A stretch of 64,000 bases of DNA, from the NCBI GenBank assembly GCA_963771025.1, contig CAVYRL010000002.1, positions 186,001 through 250,000 of the forward strand, written 5' to 3'. Below the pieces are notes generated by a model. That model ran no database searches and was not told the origin of the DNA. It saw only the letters and a program-made list of their open reading frames with translations. This document shows, piece by piece, positions 42,096 through 50,941 of this stretch (position 1 is the first letter of the stretch; the number at the start of each line of letters is the position of its first letter). This DNA comes from Miltoncostaea sp963771025 (GTDB taxonomy: Bacteria > Actinomycetota > Thermoleophilia > Miltoncostaeales > Miltoncostaeaceae). The position numbers were made by a program, and so were the translations under genes.

Positions 42096-42929
42096 GTGTC
42101 GAGTCTCACCCGCCGCATCCCCAAGCCCGTCCGGTCGCACCTGCGCGCGATCAAGGAGGGTGCGCCGCTCGCGCGCCTGGCCTCGACCCCGGCCACCCTG
42201 CGCCAGATCCATCGGCTCGAGTGCTCGACCGCGCATTGGGGGCCCGGTGAGCAGAACGTCAGCCTGCGCCTGCGGCCCCTGAACGGGGCGCGCATCTGGG
42301 TGCGGCCGCGGACCGCGGATCTGTATGCGGTCAAGGACACGTTGATCGGCCGGTACCACGTTCCGCCGGTCGCCCCGGGCGACCCGACGATCCGTCGCAT
42401 CTGGGACCTCGGGACGAACATCGGGATGACCGTCGCGCACTATGCCGTGCTGTTCCCCCAGGCGAGGATCCAGGGCGTCGAGATGGACGCGGCCAATGCG
42501 ACCCTCGCACGCCGCAACACCACGACCTGGGCCGACCGGGTGGACATCCTCCAGTCGGCCGTGTGGGTCACCGACGGCGAGATCGAATACGAGCGCGAGG
42601 AGGGGGAGGAGCTCAGCTTCCGCGCCGAGGAGGCCACCGGCACGAGCGGGGGCACCCGCCTGACATCGCCGGCCATCTCGCTCAACACGCTGGCGGCGCG
42701 GTGGGGCGACGACGCCCCCATCGATCTCGTGAAGATGGACATCGAGGGCGTCGAGCGCCAGGTGCTGTCGCGGGACACCGAATGGGCCGCCCGCGTCCGG
42801 ATCATCCTGGTCGAGGTGCACGAGCCGTACGACGTCAACGCGTGCTGCCGCGACCTGGCTGCGCTGGGCTTCGACGCGTCGCCCGACGACCGCCACCACG
42901 CGGCGGTCGTCGGGCTGCGCCTGCACTAG
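42096..42929 (+). CDS. FkbM-family methyltransferase
   Basis: A 277-residue SAM-dependent methyltransferase. The AdoMet motif is IWDLGTNIGMTVAHYAV, followed by IQGVEMDAANATLARRN and the FkbM signature VKMDIEGVERQVLS. FkbM enzymes O-methylate sugars or other secondary metabolites; here methylation of a glycan residue is likely from context. The GTG start lies 49 nt after the glycosyltransferase; a TACGGT box near 42057 could give a separate promoter. It is convergent with the next gene. Confidence 0.87.
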   Translation: MSSLTRRIPKPVRSHLRAIKEGAPLARLASTPATLRQIHRLECSTAHWGPGEQNVSLRLRPLNGARIWVRPRTADLYAVKDTLIGRYHVPPVAPGDPTIRRIWDLGTNIGMTVAHYAVLFPQARIQGVEMDAANATLARRNTTTWADRVDILQSAVWVTDGEIEYEREEGEELSFRAEEATGTSGGTRLTSPAISLNTLAARWGDDAPIDLVKMDIEGVERQVLSRDTEWAARVRIILVEVHEPYDVNACCRDLAALGFDASPDDRHHAAVVGLRLH

Positions 42930-42935
42930 GCCCCT

Positions 42936-44690
42936 CTAGTACTCGCTGCTCGCCAGCACGCGCATCCGGCTCCACGGGATGCCCGAGTTGGCGTCGCGCT
43001 GCAGCCCGTCGCTGGGCGACGTCGCGTCGCGCAGGATGTAGCCGTAGGAGCCGTTGACCGTCGGCCCGACGATCGCGTTCCAGTCGGCGGTCGCGTTGTT
43101 CTCGGCCTGGAACAGCAGTCCGCCGGTGCCCGTGCCGTCCACGGCGATCATCCCGTACTGCTGGAGGGCGTGGCAGATCATGCGCAGGTAGCGGGTCTGA
43201 CCGCTGGTGGCGCTCGTGCCCGGCACGGTGCGGGTGTCGCAGTTCACGGATGGGTCCAGTTGGAGCCGCATGCCCATGTCCATGGCGGTTGCCGGGTTGC
43301 GGGTCGAGGTGTTCTTCGGCTGGTCCGACTTGATCGCCGGCGCCCGGAACTTGCTGGTGAAGTCGCCCGCGGAGTAGGCGAAGCGCAGCGCATGACGGAT
43401 CTCGCCCTGCTTCACCTCGTCGCCCCGGATCAGGCCGGCCAGGATCGAGAGGCCCGATCCCGTCCCCGATCCCGCGAAGGGAACGCTGACGCTCTGCGAG
43501 CCGTCGGGGTTAAGAACGGCGCCGTCGTTGTTGTAGTGGAAGAGGCCGGCCCCGGAGGCCGAGAGGCTCGTTCCTGATATCGAGGCCTGCCACAGGCGCA
43601 GCTCGGTGTCCTTGCCGAACTGCGGGTGGGACGGATCGAGCAGGACCAGTGGGTGGTCGCTGCCGGTTCCCGCGACGGCGCCTGCCGGCACCCGGAACGA
43701 GGTGCTGACCCCGCCGACGTTGACCTTCAGGAGCGGATCGCCCGGGGAGGCGACATACACCGGCGGCACCTCGCCGTCGCTGGTCAGCGTCACCTTGGCG
43801 CTGCTTGCATTGCCGGCCAGCTGACCCACGATCGCCGCGCTGCGCGGGTCGGTCGGGGTGTTCGCGGGGATCGTCTCGTTGAAGGCGAAGGTTGGCGAGT
43901 AGGGCTCCACCTCGGCCGGCAGCTTGCCCTTCAGCGCGGGCGCGGCGACCGGTGCCGCGCCGGGAGCGGGGGCGATTGTCTTCAGGCGCACGACGGCGGA
44001 GCGCAGCCGCACCAGGCTGCTCGCTCGTCCCTTCGAGGCGCGGCCGAGGCCGACGCTGACGCGCGTCGCCCGCACCGAGCGCAGCCTGAGGGCGCGGCTC
44101 CGGGCGACCACCTTGCCGCCGACCTTGAGCAGCGTGCGGGCGTTCTGGCGCGACCACACGGTGGTCAGCGCGACATGCTGCCACGCCTTCCTGTGCGTGA
44201 CCCGGCGTCCCACCTTGAGCTTGGTGCGCGCGCCCGAGGGAGTGAGGTACCAGGTCGCCCAGCGCAGCGCGCCGCGCACCCGGATGATGCCGGCCTGCTG
44301 GTTCCGGCCGCCGGTGCCACCCACCCAGATGAGCGGGCGGGACGCCCTGTTCATGAGCCGCATGCGGTAGACCTTGACCACCGCTTTCACCGACACGCGG
44401 GACCTGCGCGGCAGCTTCGCGGTGATGGCGGCGACGCCGGATCCGCGCAGATCGCTCACGCGCAGCGCGCGCCTGGTCGCCTTGCCGCGGCGCTCGAACG
44501 AGAGCTTGGCACGCGGACCCGAGACGGACCGCTTCCAGCCTCCGAGGTCGCGGGTCTGGGGCGAGAGGCTGAGGGCGCTCGCCGCGGACGCGTCGCTCTG
44601 AGCGAGGCTCTCGGTCGGCTGCAGCGCGGACGGCGCGATCGCGGCCGCGGCCATGGCGGTGGCCGCCATCGGGCGGAGGAACAACTTCAT
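42936..44690 (-). CDS. Secreted core-family protein A with LamG-like N-terminus
   Basis: A 584-residue exported protein from ATG 44690 (GGAG 8 nt upstream). After a signal peptide, residues of about 60-265 form a basic jelly-roll, LamG/ConA-like domain (VWSRQNARTLLKVGGKVVAR ... VSVGLGRASKGRASSLVRLR). From about 275 to the end runs the shared core: RSAAIVGQLAG, VPPVYVASPGDP, HPLVLLDPSHP, ASGAGLFHYNNDG, GSGLSILAGLIRGDEV, HALRFAYSAGDF, RAPAIKSDQPKNTSTRNPA, YGMIAVDGTGTG, SGIPW. No catalytic family was recognised. Two Cys in DPSVNCDTRT and RMICHAL may be disulfide bonded. It is divergent from paralogue B. Confidence 0.75.
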   Translation of the reverse strand: MKLFLRPMAATAMAAAAIAPSALQPTESLAQSDASAASALSLSPQTRDLGGWKRSVSGPRAKLSFERRGKATRRALRVSDLRGSGVAAITAKLPRRSRVSVKAVVKVYRMRLMNRASRPLIWVGGTGGRNQQAGIIRVRGALRWATWYLTPSGARTKLKVGRRVTHRKAWQHVALTTVWSRQNARTLLKVGGKVVARSRALRLRSVRATRVSVGLGRASKGRASSLVRLRSAVVRLKTIAPAPGAAPVAAPALKGKLPAEVEPYSPTFAFNETIPANTPTDPRSAAIVGQLAGNASSAKVTLTSDGEVPPVYVASPGDPLLKVNVGGVSTSFRVPAGAVAGTGSDHPLVLLDPSHPQFGKDTELRLWQASISGTSLSASGAGLFHYNNDGAVLNPDGSQSVSVPFAGSGTGSGLSILAGLIRGDEVKQGEIRHALRFAYSAGDFTSKFRAPAIKSDQPKNTSTRNPATAMDMGMRLQLDPSVNCDTRTVPGTSATSGQTRYLRMICHALQQYGMIAVDGTGTGGLLFQAENNATADWNAIVGPTVNGSYGYILRDATSPSDGLQRDANSGIPWSRMRVLASSEY

Positions 44691-44863
44691 GAGGGGCACT
44701 CCTTCAGGCGTGAGCCGCGCACGTGGGAACGGGCCCGCCACCGAACCCAGAGAGGGGCCGGCGACATGCGCGGACAGTCGTCTGATCTCGCCGTTCAAGT
44801 GGGCACCGAACGGCGACGGCAGTCTGCACGGGGAGCACGGGCGCGTCCAGACCCTAGGGGAGG

Positions 44864-44880
44864 CTTTCACTTTTTGAAAG
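44864..44880. promoter_or_regulatory. Inverted repeat in the divergent promoter of core proteins A and B
   Basis: CTTTCA (44864-44869), CTTTT, TGAAAG (44875-44880) is a perfect 6-bp inverted repeat, AT-rich against a GC-rich background. It lies midway in the 280-nt gap between the two divergent paralogues. Possible shared operator; possible minus-strand -10 boxes lie next to it (TACTTT and TAGGGT). Confidence 0.4.
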
Positions 44881-44955
44881 TATTTCTCACAGTGAGGCGT
44901 CACCCGTATGGGGGACGCGGCACCTCGCGCCGCGGGCTGTGGCACGGACGGGTGC

Positions 44956-44961
44956 TACCGT
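44956..44961 (+). promoter_or_regulatory. Candidate -10 box (TACCGT) of core-family gene B
   Basis: TACCGT ends 9 nt before ATG 44971, giving a transcript with a leader of at most a few nucleotides. Confidence 0.4.
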
Positions 44962-44970
44962 CGCCCGCCG

Positions 44971-46146
44971 ATGGGCACCCCGTCACGTCGAACGCGGCCG
45001 GTCGTCGTCGCCCTCGCTCTGGGGGTAAGCGTCTGCATGGCCCTGATCGCCGCCGGATGCTCCGGGGGAGAGGCCACCAAGACCCTCCCGTCCGGGCCCA
45101 CTCCGCACGCCGCCCGCGCCGTGCCATACGACCCGACCATCGCGTTCAAGCAGCCGATACCGGCCGACCCGGAGCTCGATCCGCGCAGCGCGGCGATCGC
45201 GGGACAGGTTGCCGCCAACCGGGAGGTCGGGGCGGTAAACCTCTCGAGCCGCTCCGACGTGCCCCCGGTCTACGTGGTCGGCCCGAGCGACCCCTTCTAC
45301 TCCGTGACGGTCGGCGGCGAAGAGGTGCGGTTCCGTGTCCCGGATGGTGCTCAGCCGGGCGGTGGGGAGGATCACCCGCTGGTGCTGCTCGACCCCCATC
45401 ACCCCGACTACGGGGCCGCGACGGAGTTGCGGCTGCTGCGCGCCGAGATCGACCCGGAGAGGCGCACCCTGACCTCGAGCGGCGCCGGGCTGTTCCACTA
45501 CAACGACGACGGCCGCGTCCTCAACCCGGACGGCACGCGCAGCCTGGCCCAGCCGTTCGCCGGGGTGGGCACGGGGTCGGGCCTGTCGATCATGGCCGGC
45601 CTGATCCGTCCCCAGGAGGTCGAGGCCGGGGTGATCCGCCACGCGCTGAGATTCGCGTACTCGGCCCCCGACTTCTCGGATCGCTTCCGCGCGCCGGCCA
45701 TCAAGACCGACCAGCCGAAGAACACCACCACGCGCGATCCGGCCACCGCGATGGACATGGGCATGCGGCTGCAGCTGGACCCGTCCGTGAACTGCGACGC
45801 GCGCACGGTCCCGGGCGCGTCCGACGCGAGCGCCCCCACCAGCTACCTGCGGATGGTGTGCCGCGCGCTCCAGGACTACGGGATGATCGCGATGGACGGC
45901 ACCGGCGACCGTGGCCTGACGCTGATGATGGAGGACAGCGCGACCGCCGATTGGCCGGCCATTCTGGGCGACGAGCGTTTCGGCAGCTACAGCTGGATCG
46001 TCCGCGACCAGGCGACCCCGGACGACCAGCTCTCGCGCGACGCGTCCTCGGGAATCCCGTGGGACAGGTTCCGAGTGCTCAAGCTGGGCGTTCCACGGTC
46101 GATGCCTGCACGAACGGCCAGTTCCGGAGGCGCGGGGAGCCGGTGA
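44971..46146 (+). CDS. Core-family protein B, lipoprotein
   Basis: A 391-residue protein. The signal peptide ends in a lipobox (IAAGC, Cys30), so it is probably a membrane-anchored lipoprotein facing outside. After a short linker nearly the whole protein is the shared core: RSAAIAGQVAAN, VPPVYVVGPSDPFYSV, FRVPDGAQPGGGEDHP, ATELRLLRAEI, SGAGLFHYNDDG, GTGSGLSIMAGLIRPQEV, ALRFAYSAPDFSDRF, RAPAIKTDQPKNTTTR, DYGMIAMDGTGDRG, SGIPWDRFRVL. This is the minimal member of the family and the best one for structural work. Function unknown. Confidence 0.78.
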   Translation: MGTPSRRTRPVVVALALGVSVCMALIAAGCSGGEATKTLPSGPTPHAARAVPYDPTIAFKQPIPADPELDPRSAAIAGQVAANREVGAVNLSSRSDVPPVYVVGPSDPFYSVTVGGEEVRFRVPDGAQPGGGEDHPLVLLDPHHPDYGAATELRLLRAEIDPERRTLTSSGAGLFHYNDDGRVLNPDGTRSLAQPFAGVGTGSGLSIMAGLIRPQEVEAGVIRHALRFAYSAPDFSDRFRAPAIKTDQPKNTTTRDPATAMDMGMRLQLDPSVNCDARTVPGASDASAPTSYLRMVCRALQDYGMIAMDGTGDRGLTLMMEDSATADWPAILGDERFGSYSWIVRDQATPDDQLSRDASSGIPWDRFRVLKLGVPRSMPARTASSGGAGSR

Positions 46147-46152
46147 TACTTT
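46147..46152 (+). promoter_or_regulatory. Candidate -10 box (TACTTT) of the wzz-wzy-GT2-wzx operon
   Basis: TACTTT lies 35 nt before the GTG at 46188. It overlaps the very end of gene B (stop at 46144-46146). The -35 region has only TTCCGG. Confidence 0.35.
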
Positions 46153-46187
46153 GGCCGTCGGACGACTGACGAAAACGGGGATACCGC

Positions 46188-46874
46188 GTGCCTAAACGGA
46201 CCATGATCCTGACGAGCGCCTTGATCGGGCTCGTGGCCCTGATCGGCGGCCTGCTCGGCATTGCCGGGCGCTCGGCCAGCTACGACGCGACGGCGAAGAT
46301 CCTGATCGTTCCGCGCACCACGGACGACAGCCTGGCGATCAACGGGGCCGACACGCTCAGCCGCGGCCCGGTGGCGTCCACCTTCGCCGAGGTCTATTCC
46401 AGCAGCCGGGTCGTCCGGGACGCGCTCGCCAAGGCCGGCTTCACCGCCGCAGACGCGGCGAAGGTCTCGGTCAACACATCGCTGATCACCGACACGTCGG
46501 TGATCGTCGTGTCCGGCACCTCCGGCTCCCCGGTGCTCGCCGAGCGCGCCGCCAACGCGGTCGCCGGTGCCTCGCCGGCCCTGGGCGGCTACACGCGCGC
46601 CTTCTCGCCCGAGCAGATCGGCTCGGCCGAAGGCACGGCGTCGCGCAGCGGGGCGAGCACGTCCACCCTCGTGGTGGTCGCCATCGTCGTCGCCCTCGTG
46701 CTCGCTCTCGCCACCGCCGCGGTGCTGGGCCGGGTGTTTCCGCCGCCGCCGGGCTCGCACGTGATCGTGCCGGGCGGCCGGGCCGTCGACGGTGACCTGG
46801 CCGAGCCTGAGGACGACGGCAAGACCTCCATCCGCACGCGCGTCTCGCGTTCCGGGGGCCGACGAAGCTCATGA
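46188..46874 (+). CDS. Wzz-like polysaccharide chain-length/co-polymerase protein
   Basis: A 228-residue protein with a membrane helix at each end (MILTSALIGLVALIGGLLGI and TLVVVAIVVALVLALATAAV) and about 130 extracytoplasmic residues between them (YDATAKILIVPRTTDDSLAI region). This is the topology of Wzz/PCP proteins. There is no attached tyrosine kinase domain, and no Wzc-like kinase was seen nearby. It starts at GTG and is GTGA/ATGA-coupled to the polymerase gene, so a role in setting chain length of the local glycan is likely. Confidence 0.75.
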   Translation: MPKRTMILTSALIGLVALIGGLLGIAGRSASYDATAKILIVPRTTDDSLAINGADTLSRGPVASTFAEVYSSSRVVRDALAKAGFTAADAAKVSVNTSLITDTSVIVVSGTSGSPVLAERAANAVAGASPALGGYTRAFSPEQIGSAEGTASRSGASTSTLVVVAIVVALVLALATAAVLGRVFPPPPGSHVIVPGGRAVDGDLAEPEDDGKTSIRTRVSRSGGRRSS

Positions 46875-48346
46875 GCTCGCGAGGCGGGTCGCTGTCGATC
46901 CCTCCGATCCGCCTCGGGGGGTTCGTCTGGATCGTCGCCGCCCTGGTGGCCGGGGGGCTCGGTTATTTCGTGATGGGGATCGCCAACTCGCGCGGCAGCG
47001 TGGATGCGCTGGCCTTCGCGCTGGGCCTCGGCTGCCTGGTCGTCGTGGTGCTGCGCCCGGACGTCGGCGCGACGGTGTTGCCGGCGATCATCTTCGCCAA
47101 CGCCGGGCTGGTGCTGGCCGACCGGGGCGTCCCCAACATCATCTCCGGCCTCTCGCTGCTCGTGCTCGGGAGCCTCCTGGCCAGCGCCGAATGGCGCGCG
47201 CGGGTGCTCCGGCCCACGCCGGTGCTCATCGCCTTCCTGATCTTCGCCGTGATCCGGGTCATCTCCGCGGTGCAGTCCCCGACCGCAGATGTCGGGACCG
47301 TCACCCAGGACGTCCTGATCGGGGTTGCCATCGTCCTGGTCATCTCGACGATCGCCTCCGTGCAGGACGGTCTGCGGCACTCGCTGGAGCTGGTCGTGAT
47401 GGTCGCGGCCCTGCTCAGCAGCCTCACGCTGCTCAAGCGGGTGGGGGTGGGCGGGACGTGGTTCGGCTTCGCGACCGACAATCCGCCGAACGCCGAGCAG
47501 CAGGCGCTGTCCAACCGCGCGGGCTTCAGCATCCAGGGCGACCTGTCGCGCGCGACCGGTCCCCTCGCCGACGCCAACTTCTGGGCGCAGGCGCTCGTGC
47601 TCGTGTTCCCCCTGGCCCTCTGGATGATGCGCCGCGGACCGACGCGACTGACCCGCTACGGCGGCGGCGCCGCGGCGGCGCTGATCGCCACGGGCGTCGC
47701 GCTCACCCAGTCGCGCGGCGGAGCGATGGCCCTGCTGCTGGGGGTGGGCATCTGGCTGTGGTTCCAGGGCGGCCGCTACCGGCTCGCGATCGCGATCCTG
47801 CCGTTGGCGGTGATCCTGGCCGTGCTGCTCACGGGATCGACGGCGCGCTTCGAGAAGCTGAAGAGCCTCAACGACCCGGCGCAGACGACCGAGTTCAGCG
47901 GGCGCCTCAGCGAGAACATCGCCGCCTTCCAGATGTGGCGGGATCACCCGGTGCTCGGCGTCGGGGCGAACGAGTTCCCCACCAACTACCGCGCGTACGC
48001 GGCGCAGATCGGCCTCGACGCGCGCAGCGACCGCAACGCCCACAACAGCTATCTGCAGGCGGCCGCCGAGATGGGCACCCTGGGCCTGCTCGCCTTCGTC
48101 GCGATGGCGTTCAGCGGACTGTGGGCGGGCTTCCGCGCGCGCGCGCGCTTCCTGGCGCGCGACAACATACCGATGGCCAGTATCTGCGAGGGCCTCCTCG
48201 CCGGGCTCGTGGGATACCTGGCGGCGGCCGCGCTGCTGCACCAGGCATTCCCCGAATACCTCTGGGCCTGGGAAGGGCTGCTGGCGGGGACCCTGCTGCT
48301 CTCGGGCTACCGCATGCGGAGCCTCCTCGGAGAGGGAGACGGATGA
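46871..48346 (+). CDS. O-antigen polymerase/ligase-like membrane protein
   Basis: A 491-residue integral membrane protein with about 12 hydrophobic helices. The large loop has the Wzy_C/WaaL signature RDHPVLGVGANEFPTNYRAY, then AHNSYLQAAAEMGTLGLLAF. Such proteins polymerise or ligate lipid-linked glycans outside the membrane. It overlaps both the Wzz-like gene and the GT2 gene by 4 nt (ATGA), forming a tightly coupled operon. Polymerase versus ligase cannot be decided by sequence alone. Confidence 0.85.
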   Translation: MSSRGGSLSIPPIRLGGFVWIVAALVAGGLGYFVMGIANSRGSVDALAFALGLGCLVVVVLRPDVGATVLPAIIFANAGLVLADRGVPNIISGLSLLVLGSLLASAEWRARVLRPTPVLIAFLIFAVIRVISAVQSPTADVGTVTQDVLIGVAIVLVISTIASVQDGLRHSLELVVMVAALLSSLTLLKRVGVGGTWFGFATDNPPNAEQQALSNRAGFSIQGDLSRATGPLADANFWAQALVLVFPLALWMMRRGPTRLTRYGGGAAAALIATGVALTQSRGGAMALLLGVGIWLWFQGGRYRLAIAILPLAVILAVLLTGSTARFEKLKSLNDPAQTTEFSGRLSENIAAFQMWRDHPVLGVGANEFPTNYRAYAAQIGLDARSDRNAHNSYLQAAAEMGTLGLLAFVAMAFSGLWAGFRARARFLARDNIPMASICEGLLAGLVGYLAAAALLHQAFPEYLWAWEGLLAGTLLLSGYRMRSLLGEGDG

Positions 48347-49428
48347 TGGTCGCGCGAACGCTCTTCTGGACGTCGCTGCTCGGCAGTGGGTGGGTGCTCG
48401 TCGGCTATCCGGCGGCGCTCTCGGCCCTGCCGCGGCGCCCGTGGGAGCCCGGCGAGCTGCCGCGGCGCACCTCTGTGGTGATCGCGGCCTACCGCGAGCG
48501 CGAGGACCTGGCCGAGAAGCTGCGCTCGCTGGCGGCCCAGGACTACCCGGCCGATCGCCTCCAGGTGATCGTCGTGGTGGACGAGGACCGCGAGACGGCC
48601 GAGATCGCGCGCGACGCCCTGCCGGGCGCACTGGTGATGTTCTCGACCGAGCGCGGCGGGAAGCCCGCGGCGCTGAATCGCGGCGTCGCCGCGGCCGATG
48701 GGGACGTGGTGGTGATGACCGATGCCAACAACCTGCTCGAGCCGGGCAGCCTGCGGGCGGCCCTGCGCCACTTCGCCGACCCCGAGATCGTGGCCGTGGC
48801 CGGGCGTCGCGGCGAGGAGCGCAGCGCCTACGACCGGTACGAAGGGCTCATCCGGCGTCTCGAGACCCGCACCGGCAGCGTCGCCGCCATGTCGGGCGAG
48901 TTCATCGCGGTGCGCCGCGACCGACTCGCGGCCTTCCCCGAGAACGCCGTCGTCGACGACCTCTGGCTGCTGTGCCACCTCGCCCGCGGGGGCGGCAGGG
49001 CCGTCTACGAGCCGGCCGCCGGATCCACTGAGCCCGCCATCGGGCACAGGGCCGAGATCGCGCGCCGCTCGCGCATGGGCGCCGGGCGCCTGCAGATGGC
49101 CTCCGACCTCGGCGGCCTGCCCTGGGGCTTCCGCTGGCGCGTGCTGTCGCACAAGTACGGCCGGCTCGCCCTGCCGGTGATGCTGCCGATCGCCCTGCTG
49201 TCGTCGCTGGCGCTCTCGCGTCGCCAGCCCTATCGGACGGCGGCGGCCGCGCAGCTCGCCGGGTACGCGCTGGGCGCCGCGTCGCTGGCCGGCGCGCCGA
49301 TGCCCCGTCCGCTCTCGACGCTCGCGCGCGCCTGCGGCCAGTTCATGCTCGGCAACTACTCGGTCGGCGTCGGCCTGGTGCGCGGCATCCGCGGAGCCCA
49401 GACCGTGCGTTGGGATCCCGTTCGCTGA
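48343..49428 (+). CDS. Glycosyltransferase family 2, membrane-associated
   Basis: A 361-residue protein. It has one N-terminal helix, then a GT-A domain: TSVVIAAYREREDLAEKLRS, VVVDEDRETAEIA, RGGKPAALNRGVAAADGDVV and VMTDANN (DxD-like). The later VVDDLWLLCHLARGGGRAVY gives the acceptor/catalytic ED-like region, followed by RRSRMGAGRL in place of QxxRW. Two or three C-terminal helices complete it. It is similar to processive or EPS-type GT2 enzymes. It overlaps wzy by 4 nt and the flippase by one base. Confidence 0.87.
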   Translation: MMVARTLFWTSLLGSGWVLVGYPAALSALPRRPWEPGELPRRTSVVIAAYREREDLAEKLRSLAAQDYPADRLQVIVVVDEDRETAEIARDALPGALVMFSTERGGKPAALNRGVAAADGDVVVMTDANNLLEPGSLRAALRHFADPEIVAVAGRRGEERSAYDRYEGLIRRLETRTGSVAAMSGEFIAVRRDRLAAFPENAVVDDLWLLCHLARGGGRAVYEPAAGSTEPAIGHRAEIARRSRMGAGRLQMASDLGGLPWGFRWRVLSHKYGRLALPVMLPIALLSSLALSRRQPYRTAAAAQLAGYALGAASLAGAPMPRPLSTLARACGQFMLGNYSVGVGLVRGIRGAQTVRWDPVR

Positions 49429-50936
49429 TGTCCGACGAGATCGCCGCGACCGCGGCGGAGGCACCTCCCGCGCAGGCGGGGGAGGAGTCCGAGGAGCACA
49501 GCCTCGGGACCCGGACGATCCGGAGCATGTTCTGGGTCTACGGCTCGTACGTCGGCGGTCGCGTCATGGTGCTGCTGTCGATCGCGATCCTGGCCCGGCT
49601 GCTCACGCCGAAGGATTTCGGCCTGGTGGCGCTGGCCCTCACGTTCACCGCCCTGCTCGAGACGGTCAAGGACTTCGGCCTCGGACAGGCGCTGATCGTG
49701 AGCAAGGAGGAGGACATCGAGACCCGTGCCAACACCGTTTTCTGGTGGGGCATGGTCATCGGGCTCACGGGCACGCTCATCATCTGCGTCAGCGCCCACT
49801 GGATCGCCGACTTCTACAACAACCAGCAGGTGTTCTGGGTGCTGGTGGCGCTGTCGCTCAACTTCCCGCTGACGGCGCTGGGGGCGACCCAGGAGGCGAT
49901 CGCCCAGAAGCGGATGGACTTCAGATGGCAGACGGTCGCCCAGCTCTCCAACGTGGCCGTGCGCGGCAGCCTCGGCGTGGTGCTGGCGCTGCTCGGGTTC
50001 GGCGTGTGGAGCCTCGTGCTCGGCTATCTCGTGGGCACCCTGACGTGGTCGGTGGTGCTGTGGATCCTGGTGGGCTTCCGCCCCAAGCTGAGGTTCACCA
50101 ACCAACACGCGCGTGAGCTGTTCGCCTTCGGCGGCATCCTGACCGCCGTCGATGTGCTCCACGGGGTCTGGGCCTCGGCCGACGCCCTGGTGATCGGGCG
50201 CGTGCTCGGCGCCTCCTCGCTGGGTCTCTACTCCCTCGGCATCCGACTGCCCGAGCTGATCATCATCAACCTCTCCGTCGTCGCCGCGTCGGTGTTGTTC
50301 CCGGCGTTCACCAAGGTGGACGACGACCGCCTCAAGCGCGTGCTGCTCACGTCCTTGCGATTCACGATGGTCATCGGCGCGCCGCTGGCCGCCGGCCTCG
50401 CGGTGCTCAGCCCGGCGATCGTGCCCGCCCTCTTCGGCGGCCAGTGGGGCGGCGCGGTCGCCCCGATGCAGATCATCTGCCTCTACGCGCTGCTGCTGAC
50501 CCTCGAGATCCCCGGCGGGACGATCTTCAAGGTCACCGGCCGGGCGTCCATGCTGCTCAAGCTGGCGATCCCGCGCACGATCCTGCTCTACATCGCGTTG
50601 ATCCTCTTCACTCACTACGGCCTCGCGGCCGTTGCCTGGTGCCTTGTGGGCGTCACCGCGATCTTCGCGTCGATCGCCCTCGGGCTCGCCTGCAGGGTCA
50701 CCGGGGCGCGGCCCCTCCAGATGGTGGGGGCATGCTGGGCGCCGGCGGTGTCGGCTCTCGTCACCGGCGGCGTCATCTGGCTCGCGACCGTCGAGATCCC
50801 GGGCAACTGGCCCAAGATCCTGGTCGGCGCCGCCGTCGGATTCGTCACCTACCTCGGCATGCTCTGGGTGACCGACCGGACCACCCTGACCTACCTGCTG
50901 GAGAAGACCTTCCCGCGTTTCGCGAAGGCGGCCTGA
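49428..50936 (+). CDS. Wzx-type polysaccharide flippase (MOP superfamily)
   Basis: A 502-residue protein with about 14 membrane helices. Its N-terminal segment TRTIRSMFWVYGSYVGGRVM and the block LARLLTPKDFGLVALALTFT are typical of the PST/Wzx family. It exports lipid-linked repeat units across the cytoplasmic membrane. ATG 49428 shares a base with the GT2 stop (TGATG); an upstream ATG at 49410 lies inside the GT2 gene. It ends the four-gene operon wzz-wzy-GT2-wzx. Confidence 0.9.
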   Translation: MSDEIAATAAEAPPAQAGEESEEHSLGTRTIRSMFWVYGSYVGGRVMVLLSIAILARLLTPKDFGLVALALTFTALLETVKDFGLGQALIVSKEEDIETRANTVFWWGMVIGLTGTLIICVSAHWIADFYNNQQVFWVLVALSLNFPLTALGATQEAIAQKRMDFRWQTVAQLSNVAVRGSLGVVLALLGFGVWSLVLGYLVGTLTWSVVLWILVGFRPKLRFTNQHARELFAFGGILTAVDVLHGVWASADALVIGRVLGASSLGLYSLGIRLPELIIINLSVVAASVLFPAFTKVDDDRLKRVLLTSLRFTMVIGAPLAAGLAVLSPAIVPALFGGQWGGAVAPMQIICLYALLLTLEIPGGTIFKVTGRASMLLKLAIPRTILLYIALILFTHYGLAAVAWCLVGVTAIFASIALGLACRVTGARPLQMVGACWAPAVSALVTGGVIWLATVEIPGNWPKILVGAAVGFVTYLGMLWVTDRTTLTYLLEKTFPRFAKAA

Positions 50937-50941
50937 GCACC

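Noticed and set aside
46589..48631. A 680-residue minus-strand frame
   Set aside because: It lies opposite the Wzy- and GT2-like genes, both supported by membrane helices and motifs.
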